Assembly (NCBI RefSeq): GCF_040096225.1
Contig: NZ_JBBMFC010000010.1
Span: 1 to 64,000 of the forward strand
DNA from: Hominiventricola aquisgranensis
Lineage (GTDB): Bacteria > Bacillota > Clostridia > Lachnospirales > Lachnospiraceae
Length of the DNA: 64,000 nt
Reading direction: 5' to 3'
Every line of letters starts with the position of its first letter. The first letter of the stretch is position 1. A program made the position numbers and the translations under genes. Positions 24,855-32,420 of the stretch are shown piece after piece. Below the pieces are notes generated by a model. That model did not search any database and had not been told where the DNA came from. It worked only from the letters and a program-made list of their open reading frames with translations.

Positions 24855-25919
24855 ATGGGTAAACAGATGCAGTTTGATTATTACTATGGGATTGAAGCAG
24901 AACAGTTTTCCTTTTATCGTGTTCCTCGGTTGCTGATTAAAGACGAGCGTTTCAAGGGGCTTAGCAGCGATGCCAAGCTCCTGTACGGTCTGATGCTTGA
25001 TCGTATGTCACTGTCTATGAAAAATGGCTGGTTGGATGAAGAAAACAGAGCCTATATCATTTATACTCTTGATAATGTCATGGAGGATTTGGGATGTGCA
25101 AAAGCAACCTGTGTTAAGATTATGAAAGAGTTGGACAGCGATAATGGGATAGGATTGATCGAAAAGAAACGCAGGGGACTTGGAAAACCGGATATTATTT
25201 ATGTAAAGAATTTTGCCACAATAGGAGAAGCAGAGGAAGAAACGCCTGCAAATGCTGATGTTTCCACAGAAGTTCAGGATTTGAACCTCAAGAGTTCTAA
25301 AAGTTATACTTCCAGAAGTTCAGAAACTGAACTTCAAGAGGTTCAAAAAGCAGACTTCCAGAAGTCTAAAAATTTTACTTCAAGAAGTACAATATCTGAA
25401 CTTGCGGAAGTTCAAAAAGCAGACCCTAATTATACTAACTATAATCATACTAACCAGAGTAATATTGATAGGAATTATATCAATCCTATCAATCAATCCG
25501 GCAGTGAGTTGGAAGGGGAGATTGATGTGATGGAAGATGTCAATGCTTACATGGAAATCATCAAAGAGAATATTGAGTACGAACATCACATGAAATATGG
25601 CAGATGGCAGGACAAAGGGCTGTATGAGGAATTGTATGAGGTAATCTGCGAGATTGTATGTGTGAAGCATAAGACTGTTAAAATCGGTGGAAATGATTAT
25701 CCATATGAGCTTGTAAAATCAAAGTTCCTCAAACTGAATAGCTCCCATTTGGAATATGTGATAGGATGTATGCAGGAAACAACTACGAAAATTGCAAATA
25801 TCAAGGCATATATGGTAACAGCTCTTTATAATGCACCCTCAACGATGAATCATTATTATCAGCAGGAGGTGCAGCACGATATGTATGGAGGTGGCTGGAG
25901 TGAAAAGGGTATTGTTTAA
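24855..25919 (+). CDS. RepA-type replication initiator (PF06970) with DUF6017-like C-terminus
   Basis: 354 residues. The N-terminal domain (FYRVPRLLIKDERFKGLSSD, LLYGLMLDRMSLS, AYIIYTLDNVMEDL) is the winged-helix RepA_N domain of low-GC plasmids. The middle (about 135-215) is a Ser/Lys/Gln-rich linker with three loose repeats around EVQKAD. The C-terminal domain (YELVKSKFLKLNSSHLEYV) resembles DUF6017. It lies 15 bp after parB. In ICEs this gene is thought to support autonomous replication of the excised circle. A second, related RepA lies in the nested element at 38,898. Confidence 0.85.
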   Translation: MGKQMQFDYYYGIEAEQFSFYRVPRLLIKDERFKGLSSDAKLLYGLMLDRMSLSMKNGWLDEENRAYIIYTLDNVMEDLGCAKATCVKIMKELDSDNGIGLIEKKRRGLGKPDIIYVKNFATIGEAEEETPANADVSTEVQDLNLKSSKSYTSRSSETELQEVQKADFQKSKNFTSRSTISELAEVQKADPNYTNYNHTNQSNIDRNYINPINQSGSELEGEIDVMEDVNAYMEIIKENIEYEHHMKYGRWQDKGLYEELYEVICEIVCVKHKTVKIGGNDYPYELVKSKFLKLNSSHLEYVIGCMQETTTKIANIKAYMVTALYNAPSTMNHYYQQEVQHDMYGGGWSEKGIV

Positions 25920-26271
25920 GATTATACTTCCGGCAGGACTGCTTGCGGCATGGATGCTGACCTGTTATCCTGTATGTAACAAAGCAGACGGGTTCGATGT
26001 ATTCCTTTACTGGATTTTGGTCGGCTGTCCCTATGGATTGCGGAAAATGTGCATGATTCTTGTGCCAAAGAATTTCGGGATTGCAGGAAGTATGGGAATC
26101 CTGGCATTAAACTGTGTTGTTGGAGGTCTGATCGGCGGGGTAGTAGCAATCTGGAGAATGGTTACGGTACTTGCGGAGATAATAAAGGTAATCAGGGATT
26201 ACTTCTGGACACGATGTCCAAAAGTACATGAGATGACGGATAATAAAAAAGGCGTTGTTCATCGAGTCTAA
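25900..26271 (+). CDS. DUF6050-like membrane protein
   Basis: About 123 residues with three hydrophobic helices (LFKIILPAGLLAAWMLTC, the YWILVGCPYG segment and NCVVGGLIGGVVAIW). GTG 25,900 is chosen because GGAGG lies eight bases upstream; an in-frame ATG at 25,885 precedes it. The gene overlaps the end of repA by 20 bp. Near its 3' end the coding DNA contains one copy of the ICE palindrome (26,206-26,220), read here as W-T-R-C-P. A bidirectional hairpin follows. Function unknown. Confidence 0.6.
   Translation: MKRVLFKIILPAGLLAAWMLTCYPVCNKADGFDVFLYWILVGCPYGLRKMCMILVPKNFGIAGSMGILALNCVVGGLIGGVVAIWRMVTVLAEIIKVIRDYFWTRCPKVHEMTDNKKGVVHRV
26206..26220. repeat. ICE palindrome copy 1, TGGACACGATGTCCA
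   Basis: Exact 15-mer inside the DUF6050-like gene. The flanks extend the left arm to CTTCTGGACA. Candidate parS or regulator site. Confidence 0.65.
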
Positions 26272-26285
26272 CAACACCTTTAATC
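26246..26285. terminator. Bidirectional terminator between converging genes
   Basis: AAAAAAGGCGTTGTT and AACAACACCTTT pair across a short loop between the DUF6050-like gene (plus strand) and the XRE gene (minus strand), with A/T runs on both sides. Confidence 0.6.
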
Positions 26286-26486
26286 CGTATCCGGAACGTA
26301 TTCCATTATATCCTCAATCCGGCAGTCGAGTATCTGGCAAAGCCTGTTTAAGATAAGCGTTTTTACAACAAGGTTCTGCCGAAGCCGCTGAAGCTGTGCT
26401 TTATCAATGCCATAATCTTTGATAAGCTGGTACTGGCTGATTCCTTTTTCCTTTAGCGTACGCCAAAGCGGGTCGTATTTAATCAT
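26280..26486 (-). CDS. Small XRE/Cro-family helix-turn-helix regulator
   Basis: 68 residues: MIKYDPLWRTLKEKGISQYQ followed by a helix-turn-helix with recognition helix DKAQLQRLRQN and the closing CQILDCRIEDIMEYVP typical of small XRE/YozG-type repressors. Start 26,486 has AAAGGAG upstream; the longer frame from 26,570 would read through the operator. It is divergent from the plus-strand cluster starting at 26,587, with a perfect inverted repeat between them, so it probably represses its own and the divergent promoter. Confidence 0.85.
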   Translation of the reverse strand: MIKYDPLWRTLKEKGISQYQLIKDYGIDKAQLQRLRQNLVVKTLILNRLCQILDCRIEDIMEYVPDTD

Positions 26487-26507
26487 ACTGAAAGCTCCTT
26501 TCCACAC

Positions 26508-26560
26508 TTGTATTCTAAGTGCATGAAACATATAATAATATGGTGCGTGTACGCACCATA
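26508..26560 (+). promoter_or_regulatory. Promoter with overlapping palindromic operator
   Basis: TTGTAT (26,508-26,513) and TATAAT (26,531-26,536) are 17 bp apart. Just downstream, arms TATGGTGCGT (26,539-26,548) and ACGCACCATA (26,551-26,560) form a perfect 10-bp inverted repeat around GT, at the expected transcription start. A repressor, most simply the adjacent XRE protein, would block this promoter. Confidence 0.75.
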
Positions 26561-26586
26561 AAACATACAAGGAGAGTAAAAAAGTT

Positions 26587-26748
26587 ATGGAACATAATGA
26601 GTTTAAGGATCAGCTATACGAAGTATTAGATGAAAATGATGTGGCTTTAGGGATTGAGGATATAGATACCTCTGATGCCGCAAATATTTTTACAATAAAA
26701 ACAAGGGACGGAAGTGTTTTTGAAATAGAAACACGGAAGATTGAATAA
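26587..26748 (+). CDS. Small hypothetical acidic protein
   Basis: 53 residues starting MEHNEFKDQLYEVLDENDVA. AAGGAGAG lies 10-17 bases upstream. The protein is acidic with a beta-strand-rich C-terminal half (IFTIKTRDGSVFEIETRKI). It is the first gene after the operator and so is probably the direct target of the XRE regulator. No family is recognised. Confidence 0.55.
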   Translation: MEHNEFKDQLYEVLDENDVALGIEDIDTSDAANIFTIKTRDGSVFEIETRKIE

Positions 26749-26786
26749 GAGGCAGCACGATGCCTCGAAACAGGAGGTTTGCAACT

Positions 26787-27155
26787 GTGGAGAAAAGTTA
26801 CATTACAGACATAGAACGGGAACGGTGCAAAAAGGTTGCCGCAGCCTATGCAGAACTGTATGAGCTGGAAAACATTTTGGTATTGGATGTAGGACGGTAC
26901 GGTTTTGTGAAGCTGCAATATTACACACCGGAGTATGGATTTAATGATGTTATAACCTATACAGACAGTGAGAGTATGTTTGAGGACTTATGGCAGGAAT
27001 GGCTTGATACCCGGCTCTATCTCTTCGCAAAGGGAACGCCGATGCTGGAAATGGGATATGAGGAAATCTTCAAATGTCTGCCGGAGGAAAAACAGAAAGA
27101 GCTTTTAGAGCAAAAAGCAGTATTTGCAAAAATGGCAGAAATAGAACTGAAATAA
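26787..27155 (+). CDS. Hypothetical ICE accessory protein
   Basis: About 122 residues from GTG 26,787, which has AGGAGG nine bases upstream; a frame from ATG 26,760 is longer but lacks a site. The sequence is soluble and helical, with a central aromatic beta region (YGFVKLQYYTPEYGF). No motif is recognised. It lies in a row of small ICE accessory genes separated by terminators and palindromes. Confidence 0.6.
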   Translation: MEKSYITDIERERCKKVAAAYAELYELENILVLDVGRYGFVKLQYYTPEYGFNDVITYTDSESMFEDLWQEWLDTRLYLFAKGTPMLEMGYEEIFKCLPEEKQKELLEQKAVFAKMAEIELK

Positions 27156-27234
27156 AACAGCGTCAGGGCAGTTATGAATTGAAAGATTTGTAGCTGCCCT
27201 TTTTTTATTGCTTTTGGACACGATGTCCAGAAGC
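27155..27234 (+). repeat. Duplicated intergenic module, copy 1 (terminator plus palindrome)
   Basis: AAACAGCGTCAGGGCAG leads into a hairpin with arms GGGCAG and CTGCCC and a T-run (about 27,169-27,208). Then comes TGGACACGATGTCCA (27,215-27,229) and the ribosome binding site of the next gene. A nearly identical module is at 28,547-28,625. Confidence 0.75.
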
Positions 27235-27247
27235 GGAAAGGAGCAAA

Positions 27248-27904
27248 ATGGAATCATTACGAGATGTAAAAAGAGTTATGGAACGAGAGATAGAGAAAGG
27301 GAGCTGCCCATTACAGTTTGAATATCTGGAATTTGGAGAAAAACCGTTTCAGTTCATAGAATCAGAGAAAAAGCTGAATGAGGTGCTTTCGTATTTGTTG
27401 CGGTTGGGGGAATATAGAGGATATACGGAGCATCTTGTAGGAAATAACGTGTATATGGATTTGGATATGTTGTGCCGGAAAATCCAGTTTAAGCGTACCC
27501 ATTCCCCGGTGGAGCGTAGTGAAATCCATTGGAAAATACAACGCTATAAAAATAAGCTGAAGCCAGACTATGCAGGTAAGGTTTGTTTAGAAATGGTGCA
27601 GTGCATTTTCAGTCTGCCGGAAAATGCAGCGGAGAAGTGCAGAATAGTGTATGATGGACAGGAAACCTATGCTTTTGCCATGTCAAATAAGTATATCCTG
27701 GGACTTTTTACCCATTGTGAAGCTGCGAGGAAATCTGCTGTGGAGGACGGTGTGGAGTTTGTGCATCTGCCGGAGAATGAACAGAAAATCGTCAGTCTTG
27801 AAAATGTGAGGAATGTGTTGTTTCAGGCATTGCTGCTTGATAATGTTACGGTGGAGAATGGTCTGTTCCATGCACAGATGTGTACGGTTATGCTGTTGAA
27901 ATAA
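27248..27904 (+). CDS. Hypothetical ICE accessory protein
   Basis: 218 residues, soluble, mixed helix and strand; AAAGGAG precedes the ATG and the ICE palindrome lies 19 bp upstream of the start. It contains one Cys-rich stretch around YAGKVCLEMVQCIFSLPENA but no zinc ligand pattern. I do not recognise the family. Position suggests an ICE-specific accessory function. Confidence 0.6.
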   Translation: MESLRDVKRVMEREIEKGSCPLQFEYLEFGEKPFQFIESEKKLNEVLSYLLRLGEYRGYTEHLVGNNVYMDLDMLCRKIQFKRTHSPVERSEIHWKIQRYKNKLKPDYAGKVCLEMVQCIFSLPENAAEKCRIVYDGQETYAFAMSNKYILGLFTHCEAARKSAVEDGVEFVHLPENEQKIVSLENVRNVLFQALLLDNVTVENGLFHAQMCTVMLLK

Positions 27905-27982
27905 ATGTACCGGAAATATTTGATACAGGCATAAATTTTGTTATAATGGCTTTGAACAGAATTTGTCCGAAAGAGGGATTGT

Positions 27983-28531
27983 ATGAAACCAAATCATCAT
28001 TCACTGGCATATAAACAGCAGAAACAGCCGAATAAGACCTATAAGGATTTAAAACAGAAGCAGAAGATGAAAATAGCAGACTGGATGTTTCGGGAAACCT
28101 GCATTTTCTATAAGGAAAATGGAGAGATACCAAATGAGGAGGTAGCAAAGCAGATTATTGACCGGATTTATGAAAAACTGAAATCTCTTGCAATCTGGGT
28201 TCCGTATGAAGAGGTTTACCGAGCATATCTTTTAAAATTGCCACGATATGAGCTTCGTATTGCGGAAAATGGGATACCGGAAGAAAAGCCGCCGAAGGAG
28301 AAAAAGGAGGATGTGCCGAAAAAGAAAAAGGGAAGCAGTAATAAGCGGTGTCCGGTATGCGGCAGGAGAATGAAACAGCAGTTTATTGGTTTGCAGCATT
28401 GCAAATGTGGAATGAGCTGGAAAAAGGACATCGGCTTTTTTGAGCGAACCGGAGATATGGTGTTTGCCTTGGAGCGGAGAAAAATAGGAAATAAACAAAA
28501 ACAGTGCCCTGTCATTCGATATAAGGAATAG
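27983..28531 (+). CDS. Hypothetical protein with C-terminal zinc ribbon
   Basis: 182 residues. The basic N-terminal region is followed by a helical part, a Lys/Glu/Pro-rich linker (about 115-135) and a zinc-ribbon-like module: CPVCGRRM and HCKCGMSW supply a C-x2-C plus C-x-C arrangement. Zinc ribbons of this kind bind nucleic acid or other proteins. AGAGGG precedes the ATG. Function otherwise unknown. Confidence 0.6.
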   Translation: MKPNHHSLAYKQQKQPNKTYKDLKQKQKMKIADWMFRETCIFYKENGEIPNEEVAKQIIDRIYEKLKSLAIWVPYEEVYRAYLLKLPRYELRIAENGIPEEKPPKEKKEDVPKKKKGSSNKRCPVCGRRMKQQFIGLQHCKCGMSWKKDIGFFERTGDMVFALERRKIGNKQKQCPVIRYKE

Positions 28532-28546
28532 GGCATGGAAAAACAG

Positions 28547-28625
28547 AAAACAGCGTCAGGGCAGTTATGAGTCGAAAGATTTGTAGCTGCCCTTTTTTAT
28601 TGCTTTTGGACACGATGTCCAGAAG
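28547..28625 (+). repeat. Duplicated intergenic module, copy 2 (terminator plus palindrome)
   Basis: Same module as 27,155-27,234 with about four base changes and a one-base length difference: CAGCGTCAGGGCAG, the GGGCAG/CTGCCC hairpin with T-run, and TGGACACGATGTCCA at 28,607-28,621. Confidence 0.75.
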
Positions 28626-28645
28626 CCGGATGGAGGTCAGATGAA

Positions 28646-29071
28646 ATGAAAAAGAGAGAATTTCAGAAAAAAGCAGCCGCAGCGTTATTGGGAAAACTGG
28701 CAGATGTTGTGATGGAACTGGAAGAAAATCCAAACATCACAATAACGTCGGAGTATCATAGTAGCTATTTTAAATTGAGAAAGAATTACAATCTGATTCA
28801 GATTTCGGTCAAGCAGACAGGAGAGCTGACGTATCAGTTGACGGATATGCTGGGAAACACAGGCAGAAGTCAGATTTATGTACAATATCATGCTGGAGAT
28901 GATCCGGAACATTTGATAAAGAAGTTTGTTGAGGATTTTGGGCGGCTTTATAAGGATTTTCTTTTAGCGGGAACGCTGCATGATTTTGTTCGTATCCAGT
29001 TATCTGTGGATGCAGATACAGAGGAAGCATTAAGGGAGTACGAGGACTGTATCAGAGCAGGCTGCCTGTAA
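28646..29071 (+). CDS. Hypothetical ICE accessory protein
   Basis: 141 residues. Residues 1-35 are helical (KKAAAALLGKLADVVMELEE), followed by a beta-rich core (ITITSEYHSSYFKLRK ... YNLIQISVKQTGELTYQL). No known motif is visible. ICE palindrome copies lie both upstream (28,607) and downstream (29,083). Confidence 0.55.
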   Translation: MKKREFQKKAAAALLGKLADVVMELEENPNITITSEYHSSYFKLRKNYNLIQISVKQTGELTYQLTDMLGNTGRSQIYVQYHAGDDPEHLIKKFVEDFGRLYKDFLLAGTLHDFVRIQLSVDADTEEALREYEDCIRAGCL

Positions 29072-29082
29072 ATCAGAATTTT

Positions 29083-29097
29083 TGGACACGATGTCCA
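29083..29097. repeat. ICE palindrome copy 4, TGGACACGATGTCCA
   Basis: Exact 15-mer in the gap between the 141-residue gene and the leader frame of pcfB, followed by GAAGCGGAAAGGAG, the same context as copy 2. Confidence 0.65.
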
Positions 29098-29116
29098 GAA
29101 GCGGAAAGGAGAGAAC

Positions 29117-29155
29117 ATGAAATATTTACTACATCGGCTGCTTGTTCCGCCCTGA
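29117..29155 (+). CDS. Possible 12-residue leader peptide upstream of pcfB
   Basis: An ATG with GGAAAGGAG at the right distance opens MKYLLHRLLVPP and stops. A stem with arms CTGCTTGTTCC and GGAACAGCAG overlaps its end and the following gap, before the AAGGAGG of pcfB. A leader peptide that modulates the hairpin is possible; it may equally be chance. Confidence 0.35.
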   Translation: MKYLLHRLLVPP

Positions 29156-29190
29156 AGGAACAGCAGTAAAAAGGAAAGAAGGAGGTACAG

Positions 29191-29667
29191 ATGCAGGAAG
29201 AAGTAACGCAGAAAACAATCGCCCTTGTGATTAAGGCTGCAAAGCTGGATGCCAATATCCTGAAATCTGCCATGAGAATGTATCTGAATCATTGCAGAAA
29301 ACAGGCACAGAAAACGCATGGGAAAGTGTCGGTTAAGGAACTGGTGGGCGAGGGTGCAGGTGCTTCATCCATTGAAATCACAGATGGCAATATCAAATCC
29401 TTTGAGCGGGTAGCTCGTAAATACAATGTTGATTTTGCTGTGAAAAAGGATAAGACCACCGAGCCACCGAAGTATCTGGTATTTTTCAAGGGCAGGGATG
29501 CCGATGCTGTGGCACAGGCATTTAAGGAATTTGTTTATGGAAATGAGAAAAAGAACAGTAGGACTTCTGTAAGGCAGAAATTAAAGCATTTCCGGGATGT
29601 GGTATCAAAGGATCAGAACAAAGAACGGAGCCGGGAAAAGAATAAGGACAGGGGGCAGAGCCTATGA
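29191..29667 (+). CDS. pcfB: PcfB family protein (DUF3801)
   Basis: 158 residues. The N-terminal part (TIALVIKAAKLDANILKSAM, a YL segment and KVSVKELVGEGAG) is the DUF3801/PcfB signature. The C-terminus is strongly basic. In pCF10, PcfB interacts with the coupling protein PcfC and the relaxase. Here it directly precedes, and overlaps by 4 bp, the VirD4-type coupling protein, so it probably acts as its accessory. Confidence 0.85.
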   Translation: MQEEVTQKTIALVIKAAKLDANILKSAMRMYLNHCRKQAQKTHGKVSVKELVGEGAGASSIEITDGNIKSFERVARKYNVDFAVKKDKTTEPPKYLVFFKGRDADAVAQAFKEFVYGNEKKNSRTSVRQKLKHFRDVVSKDQNKERSREKNKDRGQSL

Positions 29668-31517
29668 CTAATATCATAGCAGGCATTACCAAAGATTTAA
29701 AAGCTGTCCCCAAAAAGCTGAAGGAAAAAGCAAAAAGTGCAGATGTTAAAAAGCTGATACTGCTGAATCTTCCCTATGTGCTTGCCGGGTACTTCTGTAA
29801 TAAGGCAGCATTTTTATGGAGAGTGGCAGAGGGCAGTAATGCGTCTGACAAGATGATGGTAGTAATGAGCCAAATGGACAGGATGTTTTCCAATCCGTTC
29901 CCCAGTTTTTTTCTGAGTGATTTGCTGATTGGAATCGCCGGAGGCGTTGCCTTAAAATTCATTGTTTATTATAAGGCGAAGAATGCCAAGAAATTCCGGC
30001 AGGGTGTGGAATACGGTTCTGCACGGTGGGGGAATGCCAAAGATATAGAGCCATATATGGATTCTGTATTTGAAAATAATATTCTTCTGACCGCTACGGA
30101 GCGTCTGATGATGTCCGGCAGACCGAAAGAACCGAAGTATGCAAGAAATAAAAATATTCTTGTGATTGGCGGTTCCGGCTCCGGTAAAACAAGATTTTTC
30201 GTGAAGCCGAACCTGATGCAGATGCACTCGTCCTATTGCGTCACTGACCCGAAAGGCACAATCTTAGTGGAATGTGGGAAGATGCTGAAGCGGGGCAAGT
30301 ATAAGATTAAAGTCCTCAACACCATAAACTTTGCAAAATCCATGCATTATAATCCATTTGCTTATCTGCGGAGCGAAAAGGACATTTTGAAACTCGTCAA
30401 CACAATCATAGTCAACACAAAAGGAGAGGGGCAGCAATCCGGTGAGGACTTTTGGGTCAAAGCAGAAAAACTCTATTATACAGCATTGATTGCATACATC
30501 TGGTACGAAGCACCGGAGGAAGAACAGAATTTTGCCATGCTGATTGATATGATTGATGCAAGTGAAGCAAGAGAGGACGATGAAAACTTCAAAAATGCTG
30601 TTGATCTGCTCTTTGAGGAGCTGGAGGAAAAAGACCCGAACCATTTTGCTGTAAGGCAGTATAAGAAATATAAGCTTGCGGCAGGAAAAACAGCGAAGTC
30701 GATTCTGATTAGCTGCGGTGCGAGGTTAGCACCATTTGATATAAAAGAGCTGCGTGACCTGATGGAATATGATGAACTGGAGCTTGACACGCTGGGAGAG
30801 GAAAAAACAGCGTTGTTCGTTATTATTTCTGATACAGATGCTACGTTTAACTTTGTGGTGTCTATCATGTATTCCCAGCTCTTTAATTTGCTTTGCGACA
30901 AGGCAGACGATGTTTATAACGGAAGGCTCCCGGTTCATGTGCGTATGCTCCTTGATGAGTTTGCGAACATCGGGCAGATTCCACAGTTTGAGAAGCTGAT
31001 TGCTACGATCCGAAGCAGGGAAATATCAGCTTCTATTATTTTGCAGTCAAAATCACAGCTCAAAGCGATTTACAGGGACAATGCCGATACCATAGAGGGC
31101 AACTGCGACACTACGCTGTTTCTCGGAGGAAAGGAAAAGACCACCCTAAAGGAATTAGCAGAGGTATTGGGGAAAGAAACCATTGACCTGTACAACACCT
31201 CGGATACGAGGGGGACGAGCCAGTCCTACGGTCTGAATTACCAAAAGACCGGAAAGGAACTGATGAGCCAAGATGAGATTGCTGTCATGGATGGCGGGAA
31301 ATGTATTATGCAGCTTAGAGGTGTCAGACCATTTTTCTCGGATAAATTCGATATAACGAAGCACAAGCGGTACAAAGAGCTGTCCGATTATGACAAGAAA
31401 AATGCCTTTGATATGGAACAGTATGTGAAACATCTGCACCACTTGAAGGTCACAGAAAAGACAAAGGTAGATGAAGCCTTTGAATGCGGGGAGATTTCCC
31501 CGGATACAACTGAATAG
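29664..31517 (+). CDS. VirD4/TraG-like coupling protein of the second ICE
   Basis: 617 residues with two N-terminal membrane helices. Walker A is GGSGSGKTRFFVKPN (near residue 170). SYCVTDPKGTILVE is the conserved DPK block, RMLLDEFANIGQIP is Walker B, and IRSREISASIILQSKSQL the arginine motif. This is a standard TraG/VirD4 T4CP. It overlaps pcfB. The palindrome and the interrupted Maff2 gene follow. Confidence 0.92.
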   Translation: MTNIIAGITKDLKAVPKKLKEKAKSADVKKLILLNLPYVLAGYFCNKAAFLWRVAEGSNASDKMMVVMSQMDRMFSNPFPSFFLSDLLIGIAGGVALKFIVYYKAKNAKKFRQGVEYGSARWGNAKDIEPYMDSVFENNILLTATERLMMSGRPKEPKYARNKNILVIGGSGSGKTRFFVKPNLMQMHSSYCVTDPKGTILVECGKMLKRGKYKIKVLNTINFAKSMHYNPFAYLRSEKDILKLVNTIIVNTKGEGQQSGEDFWVKAEKLYYTALIAYIWYEAPEEEQNFAMLIDMIDASEAREDDENFKNAVDLLFEELEEKDPNHFAVRQYKKYKLAAGKTAKSILISCGARLAPFDIKELRDLMEYDELELDTLGEEKTALFVIISDTDATFNFVVSIMYSQLFNLLCDKADDVYNGRLPVHVRMLLDEFANIGQIPQFEKLIATIRSREISASIILQSKSQLKAIYRDNADTIEGNCDTTLFLGGKEKTTLKELAEVLGKETIDLYNTSDTRGTSQSYGLNYQKTGKELMSQDEIAVMDGGKCIMQLRGVRPFFSDKFDITKHKRYKELSDYDKKNAFDMEQYVKHLHHLKVTEKTKVDEAFECGEISPDTTE

Positions 31518-31524
31518 GAACATT

Positions 31525-31539
31525 TGGACACGATGTCCA
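31525..31539. repeat. ICE palindrome copy 5, TGGACACGATGTCCA
   Basis: Exact 15-mer 7 bp after the VirD4 stop and 85 bp before the Maff2 start. Confidence 0.65.
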
Positions 31540-31624
31540 GAGGTACAGGAGTTTTGCGGATAGAAAGCAATGCTCCTTATTTTTTGCAAAAAATAAATTT
31601 TCGGAAAGAACGAGGTAACTGAAT

Positions 31625-31765
31625 ATGGCATTTTTTACATCAGCAGTAACAGGATTAAAGACCGTTGTAACCGCAATCGGAGCAGGCGTGGCAGTATGGG
31701 GCGTTATCAATCTTCTTGAGGGATACGGAAATGATAACCCAGGGGCAAATGCTCATGTACGGTAA
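31625..31765 (+). pseudogene. Maff2-like transfer protein, 5' fragment (interrupted)
   Basis: The ATG at 31,625 opens MAFFTSAVTGLKTVV and continues to GYGNDNPGANAH, then leaves homology at the insertion point and stops at 31,763-31,765. Maff2 (PF12750) proteins are about 70 residues with two membrane helices, resemble VirB2-type pilins and sit between VirD4 and VirB6 in these ICEs. The missing C-terminal half is at 42,946-43,030. Confidence 0.8.
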
Positions 31766-32155
31766 AGAAGCAAGCAACCGAAAACAATAGATAGACCGCC
31801 AGCACTACACTATTCCGAACCAAAGACCAAAAGATAAGCATTTTGAGAAAATCTAAACTTTTGGATTTTCCTACAATGCCGACTACGGCGGAATCCCTCC
31901 CACTCCTTATATATTTCTTTCTGTATACATTGAATTTGTATTTAGTAAAATGCAGACAACACCACGGATCGGCTTTTGGCTGGACAATTCCAACCAAACA
32001 CCGCAGCAGACAGTAGAAACCATTCTGAACGTTAGGAAGCCGGTATGATTGTTACATATAAGGGGAAGAAAAATTTCTTTTAGATACTTGTTTTCCTAAA
32101 ACTGATGTGATATAATAAGATATAATAATTCAATTCCAGAAAAGGAGTAAAAAAT
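31766..32155 (+). promoter_or_regulatory. Left end of the nested element and tet(W) promoter
   Basis: About 300 bp without a credible gene come first. Then TTGTTT (32,088-32,093) and TATAAT (32,111-32,116), 17 bp apart, form a good vegetative promoter about 40 bp before the leader peptide. The stretch around 31,880 carries CCGACTACGGCGG, reminiscent of the relaxase gene start, and may be an eroded remnant. Confidence 0.7.
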
Positions 32156-32179
32156 ATGCGGCAAGGTATTCTTAAATAA
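32156..32179 (+). CDS. tet(W) leader peptide MRQGILK
   Basis: A seven-codon frame with AAAAGGAG upstream. Its DNA (GGTATTCTTAAA) is complementary to a later TTTAAGAATAC at about 32,254-32,264, so ribosome movement on the leader can alter folding, as in the Tn916 tet(M) leader. Confidence 0.75.
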   Translation: MRQGILK

Positions 32180-32420
32180 AACTATAATCAAATAGTGGGA
32201 ACAAAGGATTATGATAGTCCCTTTTGTAGGGGCTTAGTTTTTTGTACCCAATTTAAGAATACTTTTGCCTTATCAATTTTGACATATCCCCAAAAACAGC
32301 ACTCACAAACAGGTGTATGCTGTATATGTGTATGTCCGCAAATTATCATCCCCAGTGGTAAAAGTATTTTACTGCTGGGGATTTTTATGCCCTTCGGGGC
32401 AGTAAAGGGAGGACAATCAC
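32180..32420 (+). terminator. Attenuator region of tet(W)
   Basis: Two terminators precede the gene. The first pairs AGTCCC with GGGGCT and is followed by AGTTTTTTG (about 32,216-32,243). The second has long arms starting ATCCCCAG (32,348) and ending CTGGGGAT (32,382), followed by TTTT. A small GCCC/GGGC hairpin follows, then GGGAGG before the ATG. Tetracycline-stalled translation of the leader would permit read-through, by analogy with tet(M). Confidence 0.75.
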
